64,000 nucleotides of DNA from Akkermansia muciniphila. GTDB taxonomy: Bacteria > Verrucomicrobiota > Verrucomicrobiia > Verrucomicrobiales > DEV007. The stretch is taken from assembly GCA_945883495.1 (NCBI GenBank), contig CAMCXS010000004.1:62001-126000 (forward strand). The letters run 5' to 3'. Below, in pieces: positions 57,219 through 64,000 of the stretch; position 1 is the first letter of the stretch; every line of letters begins with the position of its first letter. The notes under the pieces were generated by a model. It had not been told where the DNA came from and made no database searches. It was given only the letters and a program-made list of their open reading frames with translations. Position numbers and translations under genes: made by a program.

Positions 57219-58400
57219 TCACGCGGCCTGGAGGACCACCTTGACGCAGTTCTCCCGGCGTTCGCTGAAGAGTTTGTAGGCCTCTGGCGCCGCCTCCAAG
57301 GGGAAGCGATGGGTAATGATGTAACTCGGGTCGAAGCCAAGTTTGCCGTTCCCGGAGATCCGCTCCAGTAGTGGACGCATGTAGCGATGGACGTGGGTTT
57401 GTCCCATCTCCATTCGTAATCCCTTCGCAAAGGCGGCGCCGAGGGGAACTTTGTCTAAGAGGCCCGCGTAGACTCCTGGAATGGAGAGAGTTCCTCCCTT
57501 GCGGCAGCAGTAAATCGCTTCGCGCAAGGCGTGAATTCGATCCATGGTCAAGTGCGCCACTTGTTTGACCCGGTCGTAAATTGCATCCGGGGAGCTGCCG
57601 TGCGCCTCCATCCCTACTGCATCGATGCACCGATCGGGGCCGATCCCAGCGGTCATCTCCAAGAGTGCCTCGGGGACATTGGTCTCCTCAAAGTTGATAG
57701 CCTCCGCGTTGCCGAACTCTTCCGCCATTTTCAACCGTTCGGGCACATGGTCGATGGCGATCACCCGTTCGGCGCCGAACCACCACGCCGCGCGGATCGC
57801 AAACTGACCGACTGGGCCACAACCCCAGACCGCTACGGTGTCGCCCGGCTCAATGCGACAGTTCTCGGCGGCCATATAGCCGGTGGGGAGAATATCAGAG
57901 AGGAACAGCACTTGCTCGTCAGTGAGATGATCAGGCACTTTGCACGGCCCTACGTCGGCAAAGGGGACACGCACCAACTCGGCCTGGCCTCCTGCATAGC
58001 CTCCATATAGATGAGAGTAACCAAACAGACCCGCTCCCGATTGGCCAAATAGCTTGGCGGCGAGCGCTGCGTTGGGGTTGGAGTTGTCACATAATGACCA
58101 CAAGCCCCGCTTGCAGAAAAAACATCGGCCGCAACCGATGGCAAACGGAACGACCACCCGGTCGCCGCGCCGTAGATTCCTTACGTCGGTGCCGACCTCG
58201 ATCACCTCTCCCATGAATTCATGGCCAAGGATGTCTCCTTTTTTCATGGTGGGAATCACGCCATCGTAGAGGTGCAGGTCACTGCCGCAGATCGCGGTGG
58301 AAGTGACTCTGATGATGGCGTCGCGCGGATTGAGAATCTCCGGATCGGGTGCTTCTTCGACTCGGACGTCGTGCTTTCCATGCCAGCAAACACATTTCAT
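57219..58400 (-). CDS. zinc-dependent alcohol dehydrogenase (formaldehyde dehydrogenase-like)
   Basis: 393 residues from the ATG at 58400 ([21 protein letters not shown]). Catalytic zinc site: [11 protein letters not shown] and [12 protein letters not shown]. Structural zinc: [18 protein letters not shown]-binding Rossmann strand [24 protein letters not shown]. The extra insertion and the [13 protein letters not shown] segment are as in glutathione-independent formaldehyde dehydrogenases, but exact substrate is unsure. Last gene of a minus-strand operon (SDR, SRPBCC, ADH), 16 bp after the SRPBCC gene. Confidence 0.9.
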   Translation of the reverse strand: MKCVCWHGKHDVRVEEAPDPEILNPRDAIIRVTSTAICGSDLHLYDGVIPTMKKGDILGHEFMGEVIEVGTDVRNLRRGDRVVVPFAIGCGRCFFCKRGLWSLCDNSNPNAALAAKLFGQSGAGLFGYSHLYGGYAGGQAELVRVPFADVGPCKVPDHLTDEQVLFLSDILPTGYMAAENCRIEPGDTVAVWGCGPVGQFAIRAAWWFGAERVIAIDHVPERLKMAEEFGNAEAINFEETNVPEALLEMTAGIGPDRCIDAVGMEAHGSSPDAIYDRVKQVAHLTMDRIHALREAIYCCRKGGTLSIPGVYAGLLDKVPLGAAFAKGLRMEMGQTHVHRYMRPLLERISGNGKLGFDPSYIITHRFPLEAAPEAYKLFSERRENCVKVVLQAA

Positions 58401-58416
58401 GATGAATGGAGGAGAG

Positions 58417-59232
58417 TTAAGATTCGGAGGCAAACGGCAGAAGCCGTCCGCGGGATCCGTCGCCATGAGGCTGGCCGCTGACGGTGGGCGCCTCGCCCGC
58501 TTCCATCACGCTGCGAAAACGGCGCAGGTCCTCGTCCAGCTTTTGTTCCAAACCCTGGCCAAGAAGCTTGGCGATGGTAGCTCCAAGTTTCCCAGCGGGA
58601 GGATTGTATTTTAGCGTAACTTTCAGCTCCGTGCCGCGGCCGTGCCGAAGTGGCTTGAATCTCACGCTGCCAGCGGTCTGCAAGTCTCCTCCCGGCAGGG
58701 ATTGCCAGGAGATCTCTTCGGACTGCTTATCACCAATGATCTCCGCTTCCCATTGCACGGATTTCCCCAAAACACCTGCCGCCGTCCAGCGAGATCGCTT
58801 GGAATCGATGACTTCGACTTCCTCCAGGTGCCGCATAATCTTGGGGAGGCTAGTCAAGTCGCGCCAACGAGCATAAAGTTCGGTTGCCGGGCGTTGGATC
58901 GTCAGACTTCGACTGATCCGCACGCCCGCTCCTGAGGGAACACCGGCCCGATTGTTGACTTGAGCTCCGGCGAGTTCGCGGATTCGGGAGCCGACCTTTT
59001 GTCCGGTGAGCCCCCGGTAGATCAGAACGCCACCGCAGAGAGCGGCGGCAAGACCGCCGCCACGCAACCTGCCCCTTGTCAGTCCGTGCCGTAAGCCGCC
59101 CAAGACAAACGCCGATCCTCCAAGAGTCGAGAGGAGCCGTTCGACTCGGCCCAAGGGTTCGTGGCCATCCTCAGCTGAGGCTTGAGGCGCCTCGTCCGTG
59201 GCCACGCCTTCTGTAGTGAGTGAAGAGATCAT
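58417..59232 (-). CDS. SRPBCC (polyketide-cyclase-like) protein with membrane helices
   Basis: 271 residues from the ATG at 59232. Residues ~40-85 carry two hydrophobic stretches ([18 protein letters not shown] and [18 protein letters not shown]), a DUF2892-like anchor. Residues ~120-250 form an SRPBCC domain: [34 protein letters not shown], then a beta-sheet ([17 protein letters not shown]) and a final helix [16 protein letters not shown]. The family binds lipids or other hydrophobic ligands. Upstream neighbour is the SDR gene (16 bp). Confidence 0.82.
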   Translation of the reverse strand: MISSLTTEGVATDEAPQASAEDGHEPLGRVERLLSTLGGSAFVLGGLRHGLTRGRLRGGGLAAALCGGVLIYRGLTGQKVGSRIRELAGAQVNNRAGVPSGAGVRISRSLTIQRPATELYARWRDLTSLPKIMRHLEEVEVIDSKRSRWTAAGVLGKSVQWEAEIIGDKQSEEISWQSLPGGDLQTAGSVRFKPLRHGRGTELKVTLKYNPPAGKLGATIAKLLGQGLEQKLDEDLRRFRSVMEAGEAPTVSGQPHGDGSRGRLLPFASES

Positions 59233-59248
59233 GATTGGATTGAGATGA

Positions 59249-60127
59249 TTAGCTCGTGACAAACCGGCCGCCATTAATGTGGATGGTCTCGCCCGTGATA
59301 TAGGACGAGTCCTCGGAGGCAAGAAACACATAAGCCGGTCCGACCTCACAAGGCTGGCCTGCCCGGCCCATTAAGGTATCAGCGCCGAAGCTTTGCACTT
59401 TCTCTCCGGGAAAGGACGCTGGGATTAGAGGCGTCCAGATGGGACCAGGAGCCACTGCGTTGACCCGGATTCGCCTCGGAGCCAATTGGGTGGCTAATGA
59501 ACGCGTCAGCGTGGTCAAGGCGCCTTTGGTGGCCGCGTAGTCAACTAGAGTTTCGTGACCCTCGTAAGCGGTAACCGAGGTTGTGATGAGAATACAACCG
59601 CCATCCGGCATCTGGCGGAGGGCCGCCTGAGTGATGAAGAAAGCGCCAAAGATATTGGTGCGGAAGGTCCGCTCGATCTGTTCCGGGGTAATCTCCGTGA
59701 TATCTGGGTTTGCGTGCTGTTCCGCCGCATTGCTTACCAGGATGTGGAGGGAGCCAAGCTCATCGATCACTTGATTGACCGCGCGCGTGCAGAATGCAGG
59801 ATCCGCAATGTCTCCGCCAATCAAAACGCAACGGCGCTTTTCCGCCTCTACCATGGATCGGGTATCCCTGGCGTCACGCTCCTCATCAAGAAACAGTACG
59901 GCCACATCCGCCCCCTCTCTGGCGAAGTGGACGGCGGCCGATCTTCCAATCCCGCTATCTCCGCCGGTGATGATTGCTACCTTTCCTTCGAGCTTTCCTG
60001 ACCCGCGATAAGAACTCCGGATCACCACCGGTCTCGGGTCCATCTCATGCTCGCGGCCTGGTTGACGGGGTTGGGGCTGTGGTGGTCGATCTTCCTGTTG
60101 TTTGGAGAGTAGTGCGGTTTCGTTCAT
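59249..60127 (-). CDS. SDR-family oxidoreductase (general stress protein 39-like)
   Basis: 292 residues. N-terminal lead (ALLSKQQEDRPPQPQPRQPGREHEMDPRP) typical of YghA/GSP39-like SDRs. Rossmann motif VAIITGGDSGIGRSAAVHFAREGADV at residue ~51, NAA in LVSNAAEQH, catalytic Ser in ITTSVTAYEG, and YxxxK as YAATKGAL. The conserved PGPIWTPLI and the C-terminal YITGETIHINGGRF complete the fold. Uses NAD(P)H; substrates unknown. First gene of the three-gene operon, which resembles stress-inducible sets in other bacteria. Confidence 0.9.
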   Translation of the reverse strand: MNETALLSKQQEDRPPQPQPRQPGREHEMDPRPVVIRSSYRGSGKLEGKVAIITGGDSGIGRSAAVHFAREGADVAVLFLDEERDARDTRSMVEAEKRRCVLIGGDIADPAFCTRAVNQVIDELGSLHILVSNAAEQHANPDITEITPEQIERTFRTNIFGAFFITQAALRQMPDGGCILITTSVTAYEGHETLVDYAATKGALTTLTRSLATQLAPRRIRVNAVAPGPIWTPLIPASFPGEKVQSFGADTLMGRAGQPCEVGPAYVFLASEDSSYITGETIHINGGRFVTS

Positions 60128-60211
60128 CTGGTTGCGTTCCTCTGTGCTTGTTGGTGGCGCAGGAGATGTGCCACTGGTGCCGGTGGCATAGACTAAGCTG
60201 CATTGGGTTCA

Positions 60212-60592
60212 ATGGATCCGAATATCCCGCCTCCAGAGATCGCTGAAGAGAACATATCCAATCTGCCGCCGCATGTGATCCGGCGGCGTGCCGCGGAGTT
60301 GGCGGTTATGGACGGGCGCGCCGCAAATGAGCTCACCGACGACGATCTGAGACGCGCGGAGCTGGAGTTTACCGCGCGCGACCAAGGTGCGGAGCTTCCC
60401 GAAGATACCTTGGATCCCGAGGACGCCGCAGTATCGACAGGCACATCCAGGACTACGCTGGATGATGGAACGGAGCAGCCAGACATCGTTGCGTTAGTGG
60501 AGAGTGGAATCGAACGCGCTGTCGAGGACCAATTCCTCGCATCGGGGCTTGATACGTTGAACTCGAAGGAGGAGGAGACGTCTACGGATTAG
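60212..60592 (+). CDS. small acidic hypothetical protein
   Basis: 126 residues from the ATG at 60212 (MDPNIPPPEIAEENISNLPPHVIRRRAAELAVMDGRAANELTDDD). Helical, acidic, with LTDDDLRRAELEF. No catalytic motif. Its stop overlaps the end of the glycosyltransferase gene on the other strand by 4 bp (60589-60592). It is divergent from the SDR gene with 84 bp between, where both promoters should lie. Proteins with a similar LTxxDLxxAExEL segment occur widely as stress-linked unknowns; this is recalled, not tested. Confidence 0.6.
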   Translation: MDPNIPPPEIAEENISNLPPHVIRRRAAELAVMDGRAANELTDDDLRRAELEFTARDQGAELPEDTLDPEDAAVSTGTSRTTLDDGTEQPDIVALVESGIERAVEDQFLASGLDTLNSKEEETSTD

Positions 60593-62790
60593 CTGGCGAT
60601 TGATTCCGAGAGAAGGTCGATCAGTTCCTTCGCTCTATGTTTTGCCGTATGATGCTTGAGCACGCGCTCTAGGGCACGGGCGGCGATGGCGTTGCGTTTG
60701 TCGTCCGGGATATCTTTGAGAAAGTGCATCGTCTGCAGTGGCGTATGGCTGATTAGGATCTCCTCTCCAGGGGAGAAGAAGGTCTCAATGCCTTGCCACC
60801 AGCCACTAATAATCGGGACGCCACTTGCGGCAGCTTCGAACAGCCTGACACTCGGAGCATAGCCTAGCCGGACCATCTCGGCGCGAGTCACATTGAGGGT
60901 GAATCGCTGCGAGTTGTAGAATCGCCGGTGTTCATTTGGGGCGAGATGCTCGATCCGCTCAGTGTTGGAGGGCCAGCAGATCCGTCTGGGATACTGCGGG
61001 CCTGCTACAACAAAGCGACCTTTTGGCCATAGGCGTGCGGGCGCCAACAGCAGCCGCTCCAAGGCTGGTTGCCGGTCGTCGCTGTAAGTTCCAAGGTAGC
61101 CGAGGTCCCATCGGGGACGGAACGTCGGCTCTGGATAATGGATGGCCGGATCGACAGAACAGTAAAGAGGGCGCACTTTACGTGCTCTGTAGACGCCTTC
61201 CAGAATGGACAGAGCGGTTCCTCCGGCAAACGACAGGTAGAGATCGTATTTCGGAATCAGCTCGGCGGATACGTAAGTGCATTCATTCCGATGCAGCAGA
61301 TTGAGGGTTACGGGGGTGTCGATATCGTAAAAGGCAACCACTCCATCCGCTGTTTGAATGGCCCATTCTCCGACGTCTCTACCCTCCGGCACAAACGAGC
61401 CCACGATCACGAATGAGGCGTCTGCGATATCCTGCGCGTATTCGGTCTTCAGCTCATCGAGCGAGTTGTAAAGACCTACACGGCAGTAGCCTGGATCTGG
61501 TAAGTCGCGGTTAGCCGCATACCATTTCGTATCACGCTCCAAGAATAGGACTTCATGGCCTTGCCGGCTCAATTCACGGAGTAAGCCGCGGTAAGTGGTT
61601 GCGTGGCCATTTCCCCAGGAGGAGGTGATGGATAGGCCAATCACTACGATCCGATGGTGCGGTCGAGGCTCGGCTCGGACATTTGGTGGGACGGCACTCC
61701 TGGGAGGGGTGGAGCAATCGAAGATGGCATTTTCGACTTGCTCGACCCGGTGTTCGTAGGTGTGCTCGTGCAAAACTCGGGACAGGGCGGACTGACCGAT
61801 TTTGCGTGCGGCTTCGCCGGTCAGCTCGGAGAGAATTCCGGCGACTTCGTCCCCGCTGTGGGCTACCAAGCATTCCGCCTCGGGCTCCAGAAAGGTCTCA
61901 ATTCCTTCCCATGCGTCGGTAATGAGACAAGCGCTTGCTCCCGCCGCTTCGAAGATCCGAGTTGGAGGGGAGTAGCCGTAGCGAGCCATGCTATCCCGAT
62001 TGATGTTTAAGATGGCTCGCAGGGTACAATTGAACGCATTATGGTCGTAGGTATAGACATGTCCCAAACAAGTAACATTGGCACGTTCCGTGAGCCTTGA
62101 ATCCCAACCGCTGCCGCCCAAGACAAATCGGTGAGGGGAGAGATTCTCCGCTGGGCGAAAGAAGAATTCATGAACTCTATCTTCACGATCCGGGAGGCGA
62201 TTGCCGAGGAATCCGAGCAGGCCCTCAAAACGCGGATCGGGACAAGCAGGGTGATGAGTGTGTGCATCCAGCGCGTTGTAGATGGGAACGCATCTGCGAG
62301 CTCCTAGCCGTTCATAGGCTGAGACGACGGACGGACCGCCACCGTAGGTAAAGATCAAGTCATATTCGGGGATTAGGCGGCGGAATGCATCGCGTTCATC
62401 GCCGAGGACACGGTCCAATGTCACCGGTGCATCGACGTCCCAAAAGACAACACGCGTTTGCGGCCGCTTGAGCTCGAGCAGAGTCTCCTCCAGGAAGCCG
62501 TCAAGCACCCCGACTCCGCTCGCCTTGACGATGAGGTGGGAGTCACGAGCTTCGGTAATGGCTTGCCATGCGGAAGCCTCTGTCGGGGCATAAATGGCGC
62601 TTTGCGCAAAATCTACGCTGGGGAGATCTCTGTGCTGCTGTCGCTCAAACGCATCCGGCTCGTAGAAGGTTACGTGGTGTCCTCGCGCGTGGAGGGCACG
62701 AATCAAGCCACGATAGTAGGTTGCGGCGCCGTTCCAATACGAAGAGACCAAGCTGGAGCCGAAGAAGGAAATCGTAAGTTTTGTCTTCAC
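60589..62790 (-). CDS. double CgeB-like glycosyltransferase (two domains in one chain)
   Basis: 733 residues made of two homologous halves. Half 1, residues ~1-350: LTISFFGSSLVSSYWNGAATYYRGLIRALHARGHHVTFYEPD, ending IFEAAGASACLITDAWEGIETFLEPEAECLVAHSGDE. Half 2, ~375-733: HRIVVIGLSITSSWGNGHATTYRGLLRELSRQGHEVLFLERD, ending LFEAAASGVPIISGWWQGIETFFSPGEEILISHT. The closing FEAxA(S/G)xxxI(S/T)xxWxGIETFFxP block is the GT4/CgeB sugar-nucleotide-binding site. Likely cytosolic; acceptor unknown. The start overlaps the stop of the next glycosyltransferase gene upstream (62787-62790). Confidence 0.85.
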   Translation of the reverse strand: MKTKLTISFFGSSLVSSYWNGAATYYRGLIRALHARGHHVTFYEPDAFERQQHRDLPSVDFAQSAIYAPTEASAWQAITEARDSHLIVKASGVGVLDGFLEETLLELKRPQTRVVFWDVDAPVTLDRVLGDERDAFRRLIPEYDLIFTYGGGPSVVSAYERLGARRCVPIYNALDAHTHHPACPDPRFEGLLGFLGNRLPDREDRVHEFFFRPAENLSPHRFVLGGSGWDSRLTERANVTCLGHVYTYDHNAFNCTLRAILNINRDSMARYGYSPPTRIFEAAGASACLITDAWEGIETFLEPEAECLVAHSGDEVAGILSELTGEAARKIGQSALSRVLHEHTYEHRVEQVENAIFDCSTPPRSAVPPNVRAEPRPHHRIVVIGLSITSSWGNGHATTYRGLLRELSRQGHEVLFLERDTKWYAANRDLPDPGYCRVGLYNSLDELKTEYAQDIADASFVIVGSFVPEGRDVGEWAIQTADGVVAFYDIDTPVTLNLLHRNECTYVSAELIPKYDLYLSFAGGTALSILEGVYRARKVRPLYCSVDPAIHYPEPTFRPRWDLGYLGTYSDDRQPALERLLLAPARLWPKGRFVVAGPQYPRRICWPSNTERIEHLAPNEHRRFYNSQRFTLNVTRAEMVRLGYAPSVRLFEAAASGVPIISGWWQGIETFFSPGEEILISHTPLQTMHFLKDIPDDKRNAIAARALERVLKHHTAKHRAKELIDLLSESIAS

Positions 62791-63911
62791 GACGCCAAGG
62801 AAGAGAGTTGCATGTTCAAGGGAAGTTCTAGATCCTCGCAGATCCGAAGCAATTCGTTGGCCCGGTGCGCGCAGGTATGCCGGTCCTGGATCGTGCGCTG
62901 GCCATGAGCGGCGATTGAATTGGCCGTTCCGGGATCTTCAAGCAGGTTCCGGAGTTGGCTGCTCATTTCGCGGCTGTTTCGTGCCACCAGATAGTCCTGG
63001 CCGGGCGTGAAGAGGTGCTCGCGATTCTCCCAGGGCGCGGATACCAAGGGGATACCACAGGCAAGTGTCTCGAACGGACGGATGGTCGGAATCCCAGGGA
63101 GAGAACGTGCACATTGCCTTCGCGGGACATGAATGGTGACGCGAAACCGGGAGAAGACCGTTGGGACGTCGTAATTTGGCAACCAGCCTGCATGCCTGAT
63201 GCCGCGCTTCGCGAGAGCTTGACGGGCGCTGTGGGGATCGCGGACGCCGTGGACCTGGGCGCTGAGGCCAAGTTCCGCGACCGGTTTGAGCAGATATCGA
63301 TGCAGCTCTTCCGTGCGTTCCCCATCTCCCCAGTTTCCAATCCAGGCTAATTCACCATCTAGGCGCTCGGCTGTCTTAGGTTGAAAGACGGTGGTATCGG
63401 CAGCCTCGTGCCAAGTCCAGGCGTGGCGGCACCATCGGCGTTGCAGGTAGAGAGCCCGGATGACGGAGCCAAAGTCCAGAACCCCATCGTATTCGGAGAG
63501 ATCATAAGCTGCCATGGCTTGGGGGTTGGAGACCGCCCGGTGATGGGTGTCGTGAAATAGCAATCGCATCTGACGGTGGCTCCTGCGATATATGCCGAGT
63601 TTCCAAATGAGTTCTGGATCGTTCCATTCATGAGCGAGGACAAGGTCCGCGCCCGCTAGTTCTCTCTCAAGCTGGAGCGCTGACAGTTCATATTGCGTGA
63701 TGTCTAGTTCTGGATAGAACTCCCAGAACCGGTCTATAGAGGTTCTGCCTTGCTCTTCGATGAGGTGCATCAGGCTCCAAGCGTTCCGTGGTTCGAAGAT
63801 CCTTACCGCATGGCCTCGCTTCATCAATTCCCTGCAAACTCCCCGCAGGAAATGGGCATTCCCGTGGTTCCAGTCAGACAGGAGCGAGTGACAAAACAGA
63901 ACGATTTTCAC
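62787..63911 (-). CDS. CgeB-like glycosyltransferase
   Basis: 374 residues from a GTG at 63911 (VKIVLFCHSLLSDWNHGNAHFLRGVCRELMKRGHAVRIFEP). The same fold as the halves of the neighbouring double enzyme; closing block PFETLACGIPLVSAPWENREHLFTPGQDYLVARNSREM. The GTG lies 1 bp after the stop of the upstream gene, which supports this start over an in-frame ATG at 63965 that would overlap that gene by over 50 bp. Confidence 0.85.
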   Translation of the reverse strand: MKIVLFCHSLLSDWNHGNAHFLRGVCRELMKRGHAVRIFEPRNAWSLMHLIEEQGRTSIDRFWEFYPELDITQYELSALQLERELAGADLVLAHEWNDPELIWKLGIYRRSHRQMRLLFHDTHHRAVSNPQAMAAYDLSEYDGVLDFGSVIRALYLQRRWCRHAWTWHEAADTTVFQPKTAERLDGELAWIGNWGDGERTEELHRYLLKPVAELGLSAQVHGVRDPHSARQALAKRGIRHAGWLPNYDVPTVFSRFRVTIHVPRRQCARSLPGIPTIRPFETLACGIPLVSAPWENREHLFTPGQDYLVARNSREMSSQLRNLLEDPGTANSIAAHGQRTIQDRHTCAHRANELLRICEDLELPLNMQLSSLAS

Positions 63912-63912
63912 G

Positions 63913-64000
63913 TCAGGCGGCCACGGGCTGAAGAGCTCCTTGCAGAAGTGTGGAGTAAAGGTCAAGATATCCGTCCACGGTTCGCTCAGGGCTAAACTGA
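63913..64000 (-). CDS. probable glycosyltransferase, C-terminal fragment at the window edge
   Basis: The last 28 codons of a gene that begins beyond the window: the minus strand encodes FSPERTVDGYLDLYSTLLQG then ALQPVAA and a TGA at 63915-63913. A FSPERxVDxYLxLY ending is usual in GT4-type glycosyltransferases (the C-terminal helix after the nucleotide-binding domain). Its close spacing to the next gene (1 bp) indicates an operon. Confidence 0.6.
   Translation of the reverse strand, partial: QFSPERTVDGYLDLYSTLLQGALQPVAA

Overview
The window is GC-rich (roughly 60%) bacterial chromosome, most likely from the phylum Verrucomicrobiota. The clues are the paired DUF1501 and cytochrome c/DUF1549/DUF1553 genes, a PVC-type FAD_oxidored protein, a secreted beta-propeller, many FGE/SUMF1-type domains, weak Shine-Dalgarno signals and abundant small dispersed intergenic repeats. 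This is inference; there is no rRNA in the window.

Layout. 1-0.54 kb: end of a SecF/SecDF gene and rpsU, then a probable minus-strand structured RNA (0.64-0.77 kb). 0.9-2.5 kb: a divergent pair (DOMON/CBM9-like protein; YfcH-type sugar-nucleotide epimerase). 2.5-5.7 kb: a sulfide/persulfide detoxification locus, with a divergent ArsR repressor, a membrane rhodanese, a persulfide dioxygenase-rhodanese fusion and a TauE/SafE exporter. An inverted-repeat operator lies inside the promoter spacer. 5.7-7.3 kb: an FAD oxidoreductase and a truncated Tat-signal gene. 7.26-8.2 kb: a repeat field with a MITE-like element and a seven-unit hairpin array. 8.2-17.6 kb: secreted PQQ-like propeller, beta-helix protein, PAS-AraC regulator, a small operon with a Fur-box-like upstream site, DUF1501 and PSD1 genes, a small secreted protein. 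17.6-20.0 kb: a HupE/UreJ-like membrane protein and a helix-turn-helix protein.

20.0-39.3 kb is an accessory region. It opens with repeat-rich DNA and tRNA-Gly(CCC). Its centre is a three-gene operon: TIR-VMAP, MoxR AAA+ ATPase, and a 2446-residue vWA protein carrying seven FGE-like domains. This matches the architecture of VMAP-MoxR-vWA conflict systems, with an unusually long FGE array. Downstream lie two Rpn/DUF2887-like nuclease genes (one truncated), remnants of the FGE gene's 3' end, a subtilisin-like protease with a small possible inhibitor, a RelE/ParE toxin-antitoxin pair, a frameshifted gene and a VapC remnant. Five copies of one palindrome-containing repeat punctuate these modules, as if they were cassettes.

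39.3-54.3 kb is a type II secretion operon (gspE-F-G-H-I-J-K-L-M-D; no gspC seen) followed by two TPR-type proteins and a membrane-anchored vWA protein. 54.3-64 kb holds uvrA (convergent), a minus-strand stress-type operon (SDR, SRPBCC, zinc alcohol dehydrogenase), a small acidic protein, and a minus-strand cluster of CgeB-like glycosyltransferases that continues past the window end.
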